NCBI GenBank assembly: GCA_031286615.1
Contig: JAITUA010000003.1
Span: 248,001 to 312,000, forward strand
Source of the DNA: Chryseobacterium sp.
GTDB lineage: Bacteria > Bacteroidota > Bacteroidia > Flavobacteriales > Weeksellaceae
Direction of reading: 5' to 3'
DNA: 64,000 nt
This document shows, one piece after another, positions 49,737 to 58,161 of the stretch (positions within the stretch are counted from its first letter, which is position 1; every line of letters starts with the position of its first letter). A model generated the notes under the pieces. It was not told the origin of the DNA. It saw only the letters and a list, made by a program, of their open reading frames with translations, and searched no databases. The position numbers were made by a program, and so were the translations under genes.

Positions 49737-50203
49737 TATTGAGATAATCAAAGTCAATATTAGAAAAAGGCAGCCTAACCATACTTATCTCAATCCTATT
49801 TTCAGCATGTTTCTCTTTCATTGTATCTCACACTATTTCAATATTTTATTTTCGAAAAGAAGACTTCCAATACATTTGTTAAGGTGTAATAACCCCTACC
49901 ACATTATTTAAAATAATTCTAAACTAGGTGAAAACAAAACTCTTCAAAACCACCTTGAATAAAGGATTTGTTACAAAAAATTAAAATTCCACCATTCTAA
50001 ATTACGTAGAAATACTGAATCTTATCTGAGAGGATCTGATTAATTTCGGATAAACAAAAACTGACAACTATGGATAGCTTGAAAAGCATGCATTCATTTC
50101 TGAAAAAGAAGTGGTATCTGAAAATCCGGCAGCTATAGATCAATCGGCATGATAACTTCCTGTTGAAAGGAGTTGAAGATATCTAACCCAAATTTTTAAC
50201 GAA
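49737..50203 (+). promoter_or_regulatory. Long region upstream of the GMC operon
   Basis: A TACATTTG box at 49871-49878 could start a leader of about 320 nt. The leader contains an AGGTG/CACCT stem near 49926-49953. A 22-codon ORF at 50070-50138 (MDSLKSMHSFLKKKWYL..) is weakly possible. No GACAC-N6-GTGTC operator is present, so control by the nearby TetR proteins is not supported. Confidence 0.4.
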
Positions 50204-50650
50204 ATGAATATTATTAACAAAATCCTCAACGTCGATGATTATTATTTCGACGTGTTTATGTCTATCTCGGAAGCGCTTTCCGGGTTTACTGTAAACGAAT
50301 TACAATCCACAGGGCTGGCAGAGGCCTATTACACCTACGTTATGAAAAGCTTAGAAGCGGCCACTTTCGTAGAATTCCTTACAGTTTCTAAAAATATTCT
50401 TGAAAATTCTTCCGATGAAGATCAGTTGAAAAAAGCCATTCAGTCTGAAATTATTGCCAACCCCAGAATGAATGATATTTCCGGAAAAGTGATCACCATG
50501 TGGTATTTGGGAACCTGGGAAGGAACGTATATCAATGATCTTTCTTACAAAGAAGGTCTTGTATGGAACCTGATGCATTCTCATCCGCCCGGAGCAAAGC
50601 AACCCGGCTATAAATCGTGGAACATTAAACCTGTAAACAGCAACTCATGA
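50204..50650 (+). CDS. Dehydrogenase small subunit, FAD-SLDH/gluconate dehydrogenase subunit 3-like
   Basis: A 148-residue protein without a signal peptide. The second half MWYLGTWEGTYINDLSYKEGLVWNL.. then GYKSWNIKP matches the small subunits that accompany FAD-dependent sugar or alcohol dehydrogenases of the GMC type (sorbitol, fructose and glucose dehydrogenase). In those, the small subunit acts as chaperone or hitch-hiker for export of the large one; here no Tat signal is visible. The stop overlaps the GMC start as ATGA, so the two are coupled. Confidence 0.68.
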   Translation: MNIINKILNVDDYYFDVFMSISEALSGFTVNELQSTGLAEAYYTYVMKSLEAATFVEFLTVSKNILENSSDEDQLKKAIQSEIIANPRMNDISGKVITMWYLGTWEGTYINDLSYKEGLVWNLMHSHPPGAKQPGYKSWNIKPVNSNS

Positions 50651-52722
50651 ACCAGACCCATAACAAAAAAGATGTGATCATCGTAGGAACGGGGATCGCA
50701 GGATCATTGATCGCAAAACTGTTGTCTGATCATGTATTTGACATGACAAAAGGCAAAATGATCCATCGTGCAGATGCGGGAAAATCTGATAATATCAAGG
50801 AAATATCAATCCTTATGTATGAAGCGGGGCTGGAAGCTGGTATTGAACTGGATTCCGTATCCTCAATGACTACTTACAATGAATATATCCGTACTTTTTA
50901 CAGAGAGGAAGCCAAAGTTCCCAATTCTCCCTATCCGAAATTGAAACAGGCACCTTCTCCAAATGTCCTGGATATGGAGCATATTGTTCAGCCGTTTCCT
51001 GACAAAAAAGGATATCTGGTTCAGTTTGGGCCGATGCCTTTTGCAAGTGATGCCATCAGAGTGGGAGGAGGAACAACTCTTCACTGGCTGGGAACTACTC
51101 CAAGAATGCTTCCTAATGATTTTAAGCTCACAGAAAAATATGGGATTACTATTCCTCAGCCTAATACTGATAAACCAAGTCCGGTCAACTGGCCGATAGA
51201 TTATGAAGAATTAAGGCCGTATTATGAAATGGCAGAATTTGAAATCGGGGTTTCCGGAGATGTTTCAAGACAGGAATATCCAATTTCTGAGAATATGGAG
51301 GAATATTATGGAGATTATGTATTCCCGATGGAAGAAATTCCTCAGAGTTATATGGATCATAAAATCATTGACGGACTTAAAGGAACAAGTGTAAAGCTAA
51401 GCTCAGGAGAGATTCCTCTAATCATGGTCCCTTCTCCACAGGGAAGAAATTCTATTCCGAATCCAAAATACGGAAAAACAAAGATCATCAAGGCTGAACC
51501 AAAAGAATCTGGGTACAAACTGATTTTAGACAGTTCTGAAAAAGAAGAATACAAAGCTCTTGGCTCTGTCTGGAATCCTTATATGGGAGAGCGTTGCGAA
51601 GGAAATGCATCATGCGTTCCGATCTGTCCGGTTCAGGCTAAATACAATGCTTTAAAAACATTGAAAAAGGCACTGTATAAAGTTAATGATAATGAAAACC
51701 TTAAGCGTAATCCATACATGCAGATTCAGGCTCAGAGTGTGGTATACAGATTAAGTGTTGAGCAGAATGATAAAGATAAGATTTCCAAAGTTCATCTGAG
51801 AAGGTATACTTCAAAGGAGAAAACCGATTTTGTTGAAGAATCGATTGATACTTCAGAAGCAATTGTGATTCTGGCGGCCAATGCTTTTGAAAATCCAAAG
51901 ATTTTATTAAACTCAAAATACACCGTGGAGGACGTTGTAAAAACCGTTGCCAATAGCAGTGATCAGGTAGGAAGAAACCTGATGGATCATATGGTAATGC
52001 TTACCTGGGGACTTTTCCCTGAACCGGTATATCCTTACAGAGGTCCCGGTTCTACCACAAATATTTCGTCTTTCCGTGACGGAGACTTCAGAAGTCAATT
52101 TTCTGCGTGGATCTCTCCGCTTGACAATTGGGGCTGGGGCTGGCCCGCATTTTCTCCGGGATCTGATGTCGGATATTTTATCAGCGAGAAGCTTTTCGGG
52201 GCAGAATTAAGAGAAGCACTTACAAACAGGCTTTCAAAACAGGTTTTATTCCACTTCGAGATTGAGCAGCTGCCAAATCCAAACAACAGAGTAACTATTA
52301 ATGATCAGTACCTCGATGTTCTTGGAATTCCGCGTCCTGTTATTCATTATGAATTAACAGAATACGAAATGAAAGCGATGGAGCAGGCAAAACACGCTTC
52401 GGATCAGATGTTTAAAAGATTAAACATTGAAGATTTCACATCATATACCGCAGCAGACAAAAACTCTGTGATCTACAATGGGGTACGGTATTCCTATAAC
52501 GGAGCGGGCCACATCGTAGGGACCCACAGAATGGGTACTACAGCAGAAGATTCTGTTACCAACAGCTATTGCAAAGCGTGGGATCACCCGAATCTATACA
52601 TTGTAGGAGCAGGAAACATGACCACCTTGGGAACCTCAAACCCTACTTTAACATTATCAGCATTCACAATCCGTTCAGTAGAATCTATTCTTGCTGATCT
52701 TGAAACTCAACTTAAAAAATAA
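50647..52722 (+). CDS. GMC family FAD-dependent oxidoreductase, large subunit
   Basis: A 691-residue flavoprotein: DVIIVGTGIAGSLIAKLL (FAD site, residues 9-26), VGGGTTLHWLGTTPRM near residue 139, GAGHIVGTHRMGT near 619 and GTSNPTLTLSAF near the C terminus, which carry the catalytic His and Asn. Cysteines at residues 317, 323 and 327 (C-X5-C-X3-C, followed by PVQAKYN) recall the iron-sulfur site reported in FAD glucose dehydrogenase. It should oxidise a sugar or alcohol and pass electrons on. The substrate is unknown. Confidence 0.85.
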   Translation: MNQTHNKKDVIIVGTGIAGSLIAKLLSDHVFDMTKGKMIHRADAGKSDNIKEISILMYEAGLEAGIELDSVSSMTTYNEYIRTFYREEAKVPNSPYPKLKQAPSPNVLDMEHIVQPFPDKKGYLVQFGPMPFASDAIRVGGGTTLHWLGTTPRMLPNDFKLTEKYGITIPQPNTDKPSPVNWPIDYEELRPYYEMAEFEIGVSGDVSRQEYPISENMEEYYGDYVFPMEEIPQSYMDHKIIDGLKGTSVKLSSGEIPLIMVPSPQGRNSIPNPKYGKTKIIKAEPKESGYKLILDSSEKEEYKALGSVWNPYMGERCEGNASCVPICPVQAKYNALKTLKKALYKVNDNENLKRNPYMQIQAQSVVYRLSVEQNDKDKISKVHLRRYTSKEKTDFVEESIDTSEAIVILAANAFENPKILLNSKYTVEDVVKTVANSSDQVGRNLMDHMVMLTWGLFPEPVYPYRGPGSTTNISSFRDGDFRSQFSAWISPLDNWGWGWPAFSPGSDVGYFISEKLFGAELREALTNRLSKQVLFHFEIEQLPNPNNRVTINDQYLDVLGIPRPVIHYELTEYEMKAMEQAKHASDQMFKRLNIEDFTSYTAADKNSVIYNGVRYSYNGAGHIVGTHRMGTTAEDSVTNSYCKAWDHPNLYIVGAGNMTTLGTSNPTLTLSAFTIRSVESILADLETQLKK

Positions 52723-52726
52723 CAAC

Positions 52727-54178
52727 ATGAGACAAAGACTTATCAATAAAACAGCACAGCCACAGGAAATATTAACAGCAGGAAGGATGGCAGCAAGAAG
52801 CGCAGTCGTTACTGAAGCCGTTTCCCTGCCTTCTTTATTATTTGATTCAACATTGAGTAAAGAAGACTGGATTGAAGGATTAAAACATCACAGCAAAACA
52901 TTGACGAATCTTTTACTGAACGATCAGATTGATGATTTTAATGCTTATTTAGCGTCTCAGTTCAGTTCAGATATTTCTGAATTAAAAAAAGGATTGACTG
53001 AAATTGATTACAAACCTGTTTTACAGGATCTTTTACAGACAGCCATTCTCATTGAGCATTCTACAATTCCGCCCTATCTTACTGCTTTATATTCAATCAA
53101 AGACGGAACCAATGCCCTGGCTTCTCAAATTATCAGAAGTGTTGCAGTGGAAGAAATGCTTCACCTGATCATGGTTTGTAATGTATTGAATGCAATTGAC
53201 ATTCAACCCTCTGTTAACAAACAGGAGAACTATCCTACTTATCCTATGAAATTACCAATGAATGTTGATTTCTATGTAGGTCTGGAAACGTTCTCAAGTA
53301 ATAGTATTGCAACTTTTATTGCCATTGAAAGCCCAAGCAAACCTTTGGTAAAAGCTCCTAAATATGACCACGAAACGGATTCTTCAGCATTATATTCCCA
53401 AAGAGCAGCTGTACAGGATAATAACTTCTGGACCCTAGAAAACATGAAAGGTTTCATTATGGAAAATGTACATACTATTGGTGAATATTACGATGTTTTA
53501 TTCTTCTATATTGTTGTTTTCCAAATTATTGCATATTACAAAGAACACGGAACTCTTCCTAAGAATTTCGAGGAATTAAATACCGGAGGAATTTTCACAG
53601 GAGATCCGGCCAAACAAATCCGTCCTGAGCAATATTACGGAAGTGGTGGAAAATTACATTTTGTAGAAGCTTTAGAAGGGGTAATTGCTGTTTTTCAGGA
53701 GATCAAAGGGCAAGGCGAAGGGGCTGATGATTCAATTTTTGATGTTGATCCATCCCAATTTGAAGAAGGTGTAGAGTTGGCTCATTATTTCAGATTTAAA
53801 GAAGTTTTCCATGAGCATTTTTACCTCGGTGGAAACTACGAACCTTTTACAGACGAAAACGGAATGATGTCCGTCACTACTCCGCCTACAGGAAAAGATT
53901 TACCTGTAGAATGGGATGAAGCTTACCCTATGAAACCTAATCCAAAGGTTGAAGATTATATCAAAAACAAAGAATTGCATGCACAGGGAATTGAGTTTAA
54001 TAAAACCTACAGACGTTTATTAGATGCTATACAAAGTGCTGTGGAAGGAAACCAAAGAGAACTCGAAAAATCCATTATGTACATGTATGCGTTGAAAGAA
54101 CAGGCTGTTAACCTCATGAAACAGCCGTTGGATGATCAAAATAATGCAGGTCCAACTTTCGAATACACTGAATTATAA
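52727..54178 (+). CDS. Ferritin-like domain protein (iminophenylpyruvate dimer synthase-type, PF12902)
   Basis: 483 residues from the ATG at 52727, 4 bp after the GMC stop. Iron-binding motifs of the ferritin-like domain are seen in LIEHSTIPPYLTALYSI and SVAVEEMLHLIMVCNVLNAI (E..H and EExxH), with later helices FYIVVFQIIAYYKEHG. This domain occurs in VioB, StaD and RebD, which couple indole-pyruvate imines with heme/iron oxygen chemistry, and in many uncharacterised stand-alone proteins. Only the fold can be assigned. Confidence 0.75.
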   Translation: MRQRLINKTAQPQEILTAGRMAARSAVVTEAVSLPSLLFDSTLSKEDWIEGLKHHSKTLTNLLLNDQIDDFNAYLASQFSSDISELKKGLTEIDYKPVLQDLLQTAILIEHSTIPPYLTALYSIKDGTNALASQIIRSVAVEEMLHLIMVCNVLNAIDIQPSVNKQENYPTYPMKLPMNVDFYVGLETFSSNSIATFIAIESPSKPLVKAPKYDHETDSSALYSQRAAVQDNNFWTLENMKGFIMENVHTIGEYYDVLFFYIVVFQIIAYYKEHGTLPKNFEELNTGGIFTGDPAKQIRPEQYYGSGGKLHFVEALEGVIAVFQEIKGQGEGADDSIFDVDPSQFEEGVELAHYFRFKEVFHEHFYLGGNYEPFTDENGMMSVTTPPTGKDLPVEWDEAYPMKPNPKVEDYIKNKELHAQGIEFNKTYRRLLDAIQSAVEGNQRELEKSIMYMYALKEQAVNLMKQPLDDQNNAGPTFEYTEL

Positions 54179-54196
54179 CCATAAAAACGATATATC

Positions 54197-55726
54197 ATGC
54201 TTAAAAGAAAAAAAGAGAGTCCCGAATCGGGAGGCGAACAGTTGTTCCGCAAAATGCCAGGTCAAAGTGAAGTTAATCTGGCTGAGCTAATGGATGGATA
54301 TTCAAAACTTTTGATTGATGATCCGGTAAGGCCATTCAGAGAAGACAATCTTCAGGCCATCGAAAATAGTGTAGATTATGGAATACTTAAAGCTTTGGCA
54401 GGTACATGGGTAAGCTATAATGTGAATTACAATAAAGATATTACTAAACCTTCATTAGCAAGTGGCGTACATACTACAATTATGCCTTCTCCCGGGACCA
54501 ATTCAGGGACGATACCCGGAAAATTCGCTTTTGACAGTGAAGAATATATTGAGAAGTTAACATTTTCAATCGTTCCAGGCGGAGTTCGTAACCGCGGTGG
54601 TGCCAGTGAACTCTTCTGTGGGGCTGTTAAATATGAGCAAAGCATTAAGAGCGTTAATGCCATACAAGGACAAGATGCTTTGAAATACACCCCTATTCAT
54701 GAAGAAAACGGTATGTATCTTTGGCTGAGTGATGTCTATAACCATGCGGCAACTAAAGAATCTATTGAGATAGACCGTGGTATTCATGCATTTTCCACAG
54801 AAGATGCGAAAAAATATGGATATACCGGTGAATACAGAGATGAGCCTTTAGTAAGGATAACACCAGATGGAGAGGCAAATCCTAAATATATTCTTTTAAG
54901 TCAGCTAGAGCCGGGACAGCCTTATTATGAAATTATTCCGGCACAGGAAATAAAGCCGGGAGCAGGAGTTGACGGTCCTTATTTCATTCCGGACTACTCT
55001 ATTTCCCGAAGCGGCGTAATTCCTCACGGAAGTACCATTACTTTACTTGGCGATATTATTCCTCAAAATAAAGCTGATGAAACCTTTTATTTAATTGAAG
55101 GCTCACCTCAATTCCCTTATGGTAAAGAAGCATGGGATACTAACCATCTTTCCATTTCACGTACAATGGGGAATGCTGGGGTAACACCGGACAATATCAT
55201 TGATCTGGACAAACCTGCACCGGATTGGGTTCATGAAACTCTTAATGACGATAATGACCCCGGTTCAAATAAAATCTATACCCAAAGAATACTCGCAGAC
55301 GATTTATATCCTTATTCGGTACGACCTGATCTGAGACTTAGAGATACATTAAGAGGTCAGAAGGTCAGCAATTATGTACATGTGAGAATGTCTTCCAAAA
55401 TGAAAACCGGAGCACAGGGAGGAGTTTTAAATGTTCCTTTTGTGAACCGTTTTGTTCCGACAGTTGAAGTGGATATGGATATGTGGATTGAAACAATTAT
55501 TGAAGACGGAAAAGAGATTCTTCAGCTGCAATATGAGCAAATTGTATTCTTTGAATTTGATTTTGGAAATGATGGAGGTACTACAAGCTGGCCTCACATC
55601 CAGGTCAATACCCTTCGTAAATTAGCAGATATTCCTGATGATCAGAAAAAAGTGATCGAAGATCAGTTTTTTAATACTGGTGAAAATTCCGGTGCAGCTT
55701 CAGGATGTCCTTACCATAAAGGATAG
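54197..55726 (+). CDS. Putative heme-binding protein (nitrobindin-like beta-barrel features)
   Basis: A 509-residue protein without a signal peptide. The segments LKALAGTWVSYNVNY (about residues 62-76), LTFSIVPGGVRNRGG, GMYLWLSDVYNHA and SRSGVIPHGSTITLLG follow the order LAGTW, PNRG, W-L-vP and IPHG seen in proteins annotated as heme-binding. The N-terminal 50 residues and a C-terminal CPYHKG end are extra. I infer, not see, heme binding. Last gene of the operon, 18 bp after the ferritin-like gene, with a terminator following. Confidence 0.5.
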   Translation: MLKRKKESPESGGEQLFRKMPGQSEVNLAELMDGYSKLLIDDPVRPFREDNLQAIENSVDYGILKALAGTWVSYNVNYNKDITKPSLASGVHTTIMPSPGTNSGTIPGKFAFDSEEYIEKLTFSIVPGGVRNRGGASELFCGAVKYEQSIKSVNAIQGQDALKYTPIHEENGMYLWLSDVYNHAATKESIEIDRGIHAFSTEDAKKYGYTGEYRDEPLVRITPDGEANPKYILLSQLEPGQPYYEIIPAQEIKPGAGVDGPYFIPDYSISRSGVIPHGSTITLLGDIIPQNKADETFYLIEGSPQFPYGKEAWDTNHLSISRTMGNAGVTPDNIIDLDKPAPDWVHETLNDDNDPGSNKIYTQRILADDLYPYSVRPDLRLRDTLRGQKVSNYVHVRMSSKMKTGAQGGVLNVPFVNRFVPTVEVDMDMWIETIIEDGKEILQLQYEQIVFFEFDFGNDGGTTSWPHIQVNTLRKLADIPDDQKKVIEDQFFNTGENSGAASGCPYHKG

Positions 55727-55749
55727 AAAATTTATTAATATTTTACAAT

Positions 55750-55776
55750 AAAGAGGCAGATTATTGCCTCTTTTTT
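55750..55776 (+). terminator. Hairpin terminator of the GMC operon
   Basis: AAAGAGGCA/TGCCTCTTT stem with loop GATTAT and a following T-run. Confidence 0.9.
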
Positions 55777-55794
55777 ATGTTTTCTAAGAATATA

Positions 55795-56433
55795 TTAAAG
55801 ATTGTTGTGGGTCTGATCCACCATAAAAGATATCGCTTTTTTTATTTTTTCACGCCCCTCAGGTGTATTGGTATCTATCCCGCAGAAAATGCTGCCATTC
55901 AGAGAAGAGAACATATTCAGATAATAAAGCCCTGAAACCATAATTGCCATAATAGACCGATAGGTATCCATTTTATCTTTGAAACGGGATTCCATTAATA
56001 ATTTGAAGATATATTCTCCATTTTCTTCCTGGGTATCAATCAGTTTTTTCAATGACTTTCTGGGTTCAGAAATGGTCCACAACAATAGTTTTTGGGCCTC
56101 TTTGTTGGTATATACATAATCAAATTGTGAAAGCAGCATATGTTCGATAAATTCTCTTCCTCCATCTTCCAGATTCGGTTTCATCTTTTCTACTTCTTCA
56201 CTGGTTACCTTCACCCAAAAATCCTGTGTACGAACATATTCGTCCATCAGACCATCCATACCGCCAAAATAGGTGTAGATCATTTTCTTATCTACTCCCG
56301 CAGTTGCAGCAATATCATTGATCTTCAATCCTGAATATCCTTTCGTTTTCAGAATTTTCCCAACTGCATCTAAAAATTTTTTCTTACTGCGTTCTTTGTT
56401 TCTAATACTCCCCGATGCTGACTTTCTTTCCAT
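55795..56433 (-). CDS. TetR/AcrR family regulator, copy 1
   Basis: A 212-residue TetR-type repressor from the ATG at 56433. The helix-turn-helix is at about 14-60 (LDAVGKILKTKGYSGLKIND, IAATAGVDKKMIYTYFGGMD). The C-terminal ligand domain is all helical. It has a close paralogue of equal length at 57098-57736; by eye roughly three quarters of positions are identical, most of all in the DNA-binding part. Operator-like palindromes GACAC-N6-GTGTC lie upstream, between it and a divergent unit. The ligand is unknown. Confidence 0.9.
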   Translation of the reverse strand: MERKSASGSIRNKERSKKKFLDAVGKILKTKGYSGLKINDIAATAGVDKKMIYTYFGGMDGLMDEYVRTQDFWVKVTSEEVEKMKPNLEDGGREFIEHMLLSQFDYVYTNKEAQKLLLWTISEPRKSLKKLIDTQEENGEYIFKLLMESRFKDKMDTYRSIMAIMVSGLYYLNMFSSLNGSIFCGIDTNTPEGREKIKKAISFMVDQTHNNL

Positions 56434-56477
56434 GACTAAACATTCAATATACAAGTTTAAGAAAAATTTTTATCATT

Positions 56478-56499
56478 TTAGACACTCATCGGTGTCTAA
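56478..56499. promoter_or_regulatory. TetR operator candidate A
   Basis: TTAGACAC-N6-GTGTCTAA is a perfect 8-bp inverted repeat. It lies 44 bp before the TetR 1 start and 15 bp before the TATATTTG box of unit A, so it could control both directions. Confidence 0.72.
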
Positions 56500-56514
56500 T
56501 TTCAACTATTTAAA

Positions 56515-56522
56515 TATATTTG
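56515..56522 (+). promoter_or_regulatory. -7 box TATATTTG of unit A
   Basis: A perfect TAnnTTTG match. The last GTGTC of operator A ends 18 bp before it, 10 bp farther than in units B, C and D (8 bp), about one helical turn. Confidence 0.65.
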
Positions 56523-56527
56523 TACAA

Positions 56528-56687
56528 ACTAAAACCATCCATTATATAAAAATACTTCCGGGATTGAAAAAATAAAACTATTCAAATTGTATCATTAATT
56601 TCCTCAGTTTAAAATCTTTTGAACATAAACTACTGACATAAAAATATAACCGGACAGCATTATTTTTCCATAAGGGTTCTGTTTTTA
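56528..56687 (+). ncRNA. Candidate TetR-controlled small RNA, unit A
   Basis: A transcript from the box at 56515 would run about 160 nt to a weak hairpin (ACAG..CTGT) and T-run at 56654-56687. It contains no ATG at all. It shares ACAAACTAAAACCATC with unit B and CCTCAGTTTAAA with unit C. Inner stem TCAGT/ACTGA is kept. Start and end are estimates. No coding potential seen; an unused or decayed leader is the alternative. Confidence 0.45.
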
Positions 56688-56870
56688 TATTCAAGAAGCT
56701 ATTATGATTCAATTCTGAAATGATGTCTTATTTTAAGAAGAGATTTCTGCCTTTATTTTATGATTAAGTTTAAATATTAACATCATTCAAAGAATAATTT
56801 TCTATAATATTAAAAATTAATATACTGAAATTCAAAACATTAAATAAAATGCGAAAAATTTTCATTATTT

Positions 56871-56904
56871 TAAACACTTTGTAGTGTCTTATTTTATATA
56901 TTTG
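56871..56904 (+). promoter_or_regulatory. Operator candidate B and -7 box
   Basis: AACAC-TTTGTA-GTGTC at 56873-56888 is the least perfect of the four operators (AACAC instead of GACAC). TATATTTG follows at 56897-56904. Confidence 0.6.
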
Positions 56905-56909
56905 TACAA

Positions 56910-57072
56910 ACTAAAACCATCTATATATTTTAAAACACTTTTTAGGTTGAAAAATAAGACATCAGACTGTTTTATTTAGGTTCCCTTACTTTAAGACAAT
57001 TTCGAATACGAAACAACTAAGGTAGAAACACAACAACACAATTTACCATTAGAGATTTCTAATGGTTTTTTT
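56910..57072 (+). ncRNA. Candidate TetR-controlled small RNA, unit B
   Basis: About 160 nt from the box at 56897 to a strong terminator, ACCATTAGA/TCTAATGGT plus seven T's, at 57045-57072. The only ATG lies inside the terminator. CCTTA (56984-56988) can pair with TAAGG (57018-57022). The stretch TTTCGAA..ACAACTAAGGTA is nearly the same in unit D. Confidence 0.55.
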
Positions 57073-57097
57073 CATAATAATGACAGCATCCTAAATA

Positions 57098-57736
57098 TTA
57101 CAGATTCTCATAAGTTTGATTCAGTATAAAAGAGACTGCCTTTTTGATTTTATCTCTTCCTTTAGAAGTGTCAACGTCTATTCCACAGAAGATACTGCCA
57201 TTCATAGCAGCATACATATTAAGATAATAAAGTCCGGAAACCAATATGGCCATTATGGAACGTACCTCCTCAGCATTTTCTTTGAAATGAGCATCCATCA
57301 GCAGTTTAAAAATATACTCTCCATTTTCTTCCTGCGTATCGGTAAGTTTTTTTAGTGATTTTCTGGATTCTGAAATGCGCCATAGAAGTAATTTTTGTGC
57401 TTCTTTGCTTTTGTAAACATAATCAAATTGTGACAGAAGCATTTCTTCCATGAAAGACTGTCCGCCGTCATCTAGTTTTGGTTTTATCTTGTTTACCTCA
57501 TCAATGGTTACTTTACTCCAGTAGTCCTGAGAGCGGATATATTCATCTATAAGCCCATCTATTCCGCCAAAATAAGTATAGATCATTTTTTTATCTACCC
57601 CTGCTGTAGCAGCAATATCGTTTACTTTCAAAGCAGTATGCCCTTTTGTTCTCAGTATCTTTCCCACTGCGTCTAAAAACTTTTTTTTACTGCGCTCCTT
57701 GTTCCGGATACTTCCCGCTACTGACTTTCTTTCCAT
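57098..57736 (-). CDS. TetR/AcrR family regulator, copy 2
   Basis: A paralogue of the regulator at 55795 with the same length (212 residues) and start MERKSVAGSIRNKERSKKKF. The recognition part IAATAGVDKKMIYTYFGGID differs by one residue, so both probably bind the same operator. Differences cluster in the ligand domain (for example RFKDKMDTYRS against HFKENAEEVRS), which would allow different inducers. It is divergent from units C and D. Confidence 0.9.
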   Translation of the reverse strand: MERKSVAGSIRNKERSKKKFLDAVGKILRTKGHTALKVNDIAATAGVDKKMIYTYFGGIDGLIDEYIRSQDYWSKVTIDEVNKIKPKLDDGGQSFMEEMLLSQFDYVYKSKEAQKLLLWRISESRKSLKKLTDTQEENGEYIFKLLMDAHFKENAEEVRSIMAILVSGLYYLNMYAAMNGSIFCGIDVDTSKGRDKIKKAVSFILNQTYENL

Positions 57737-57778
57737 GGTAAACTTTTCAATCATACAAGTTTATGAATTTTTTTTCAT

Positions 57779-57802
57779 TTTAGACACTTTTAAGTGTCTA
57801 AA
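57779..57802. promoter_or_regulatory. TetR operator candidate C
   Basis: A perfect 24-bp palindrome with half-site TTTAGACACTTT, the best of the four. It lies 42 bp before the TetR 2 start and 4 bp before the TATATTTG box of unit C. Confidence 0.78.
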
Positions 57803-57806
57803 TGTT

Positions 57807-57814
57807 TATATTTG
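57807..57814 (+). promoter_or_regulatory. -7 box TATATTTG of unit C
   Basis: Perfect TAnnTTTG match. With operator C in the -33 region, a bound repressor would block polymerase. Confidence 0.65.
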
Positions 57815-57819
57815 CATTA

Positions 57820-57970
57820 ACTAATAACCATTTTATACAAACGAACGATTAAAGTTGTGAGATTAGTGAGATCAGATTGTACCGTTAGTTCCCTCAGTTT
57901 AAATGTTTTTTACATTCTATGACTGAGGTAAAACATTACTCACAGCACCATTGTATTGGTGCTGTTTTAT
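57820..57970 (+). ncRNA. Candidate TetR-controlled small RNA, unit C
   Basis: About 150 nt from the box at 57807 to the terminator CAGCACCA/TGGTGCTG plus TTTTATTT at 57943-57972. A 7-bp stem CCTCAGT (57892-57898)/ACTGAGG (57922-57928) encloses a smaller AATGT/ACATT stem. The stem position equals CCTTA/TAAGG of unit B, with a C-G to T-A swap, a compensatory change. Confidence 0.55.
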
Positions 57971-58120
57971 TTAACAGAAGTGAGGTCTTTCATTTAGCGG
58001 CTATAATTATTATTCCGTTTGATTTTTTCTGATACTATTTTTGGCTTAAAACGCCTTCTATCATTGATTTTTTTAATTTAAATTAAATACTGAATAAAAA
58101 AAAATTAATTTTTCTTTCAT

Positions 58121-58156
58121 TTTAGACACTTTTAAGTGTCTTATTTTGTATATTTG
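58121..58156 (+). promoter_or_regulatory. Operator candidate D and -7 box
   Basis: TTTAGACAC-TTTTAA-GTGTCTTA at 58121-58143 is nearly identical to operator C. TATATTTG follows at 58149-58156 with the same 8-bp gap from GTGTC as in units B and C. Confidence 0.7.
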
Positions 58157-58161
58157 CTTCA

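Noticed and set aside
50070-50138. 22-codon ORF before the GMC operon
   Set aside because: Weak ribosome-binding site and no homologous peptide known to me; kept only as a remark on the leader.
49871-50203. TetR control of the GMC operon
   Set aside because: No GACAC-N6-GTGTC palindrome exists in this region, so the neighbouring TetR proteins cannot be tied to it by sequence.
57920-58030. 36-codon ORF starting in unit C
   Set aside because: It runs straight through the strong CAGCACCA/TGGTGCTG terminator and is not shared by units A, B or D.
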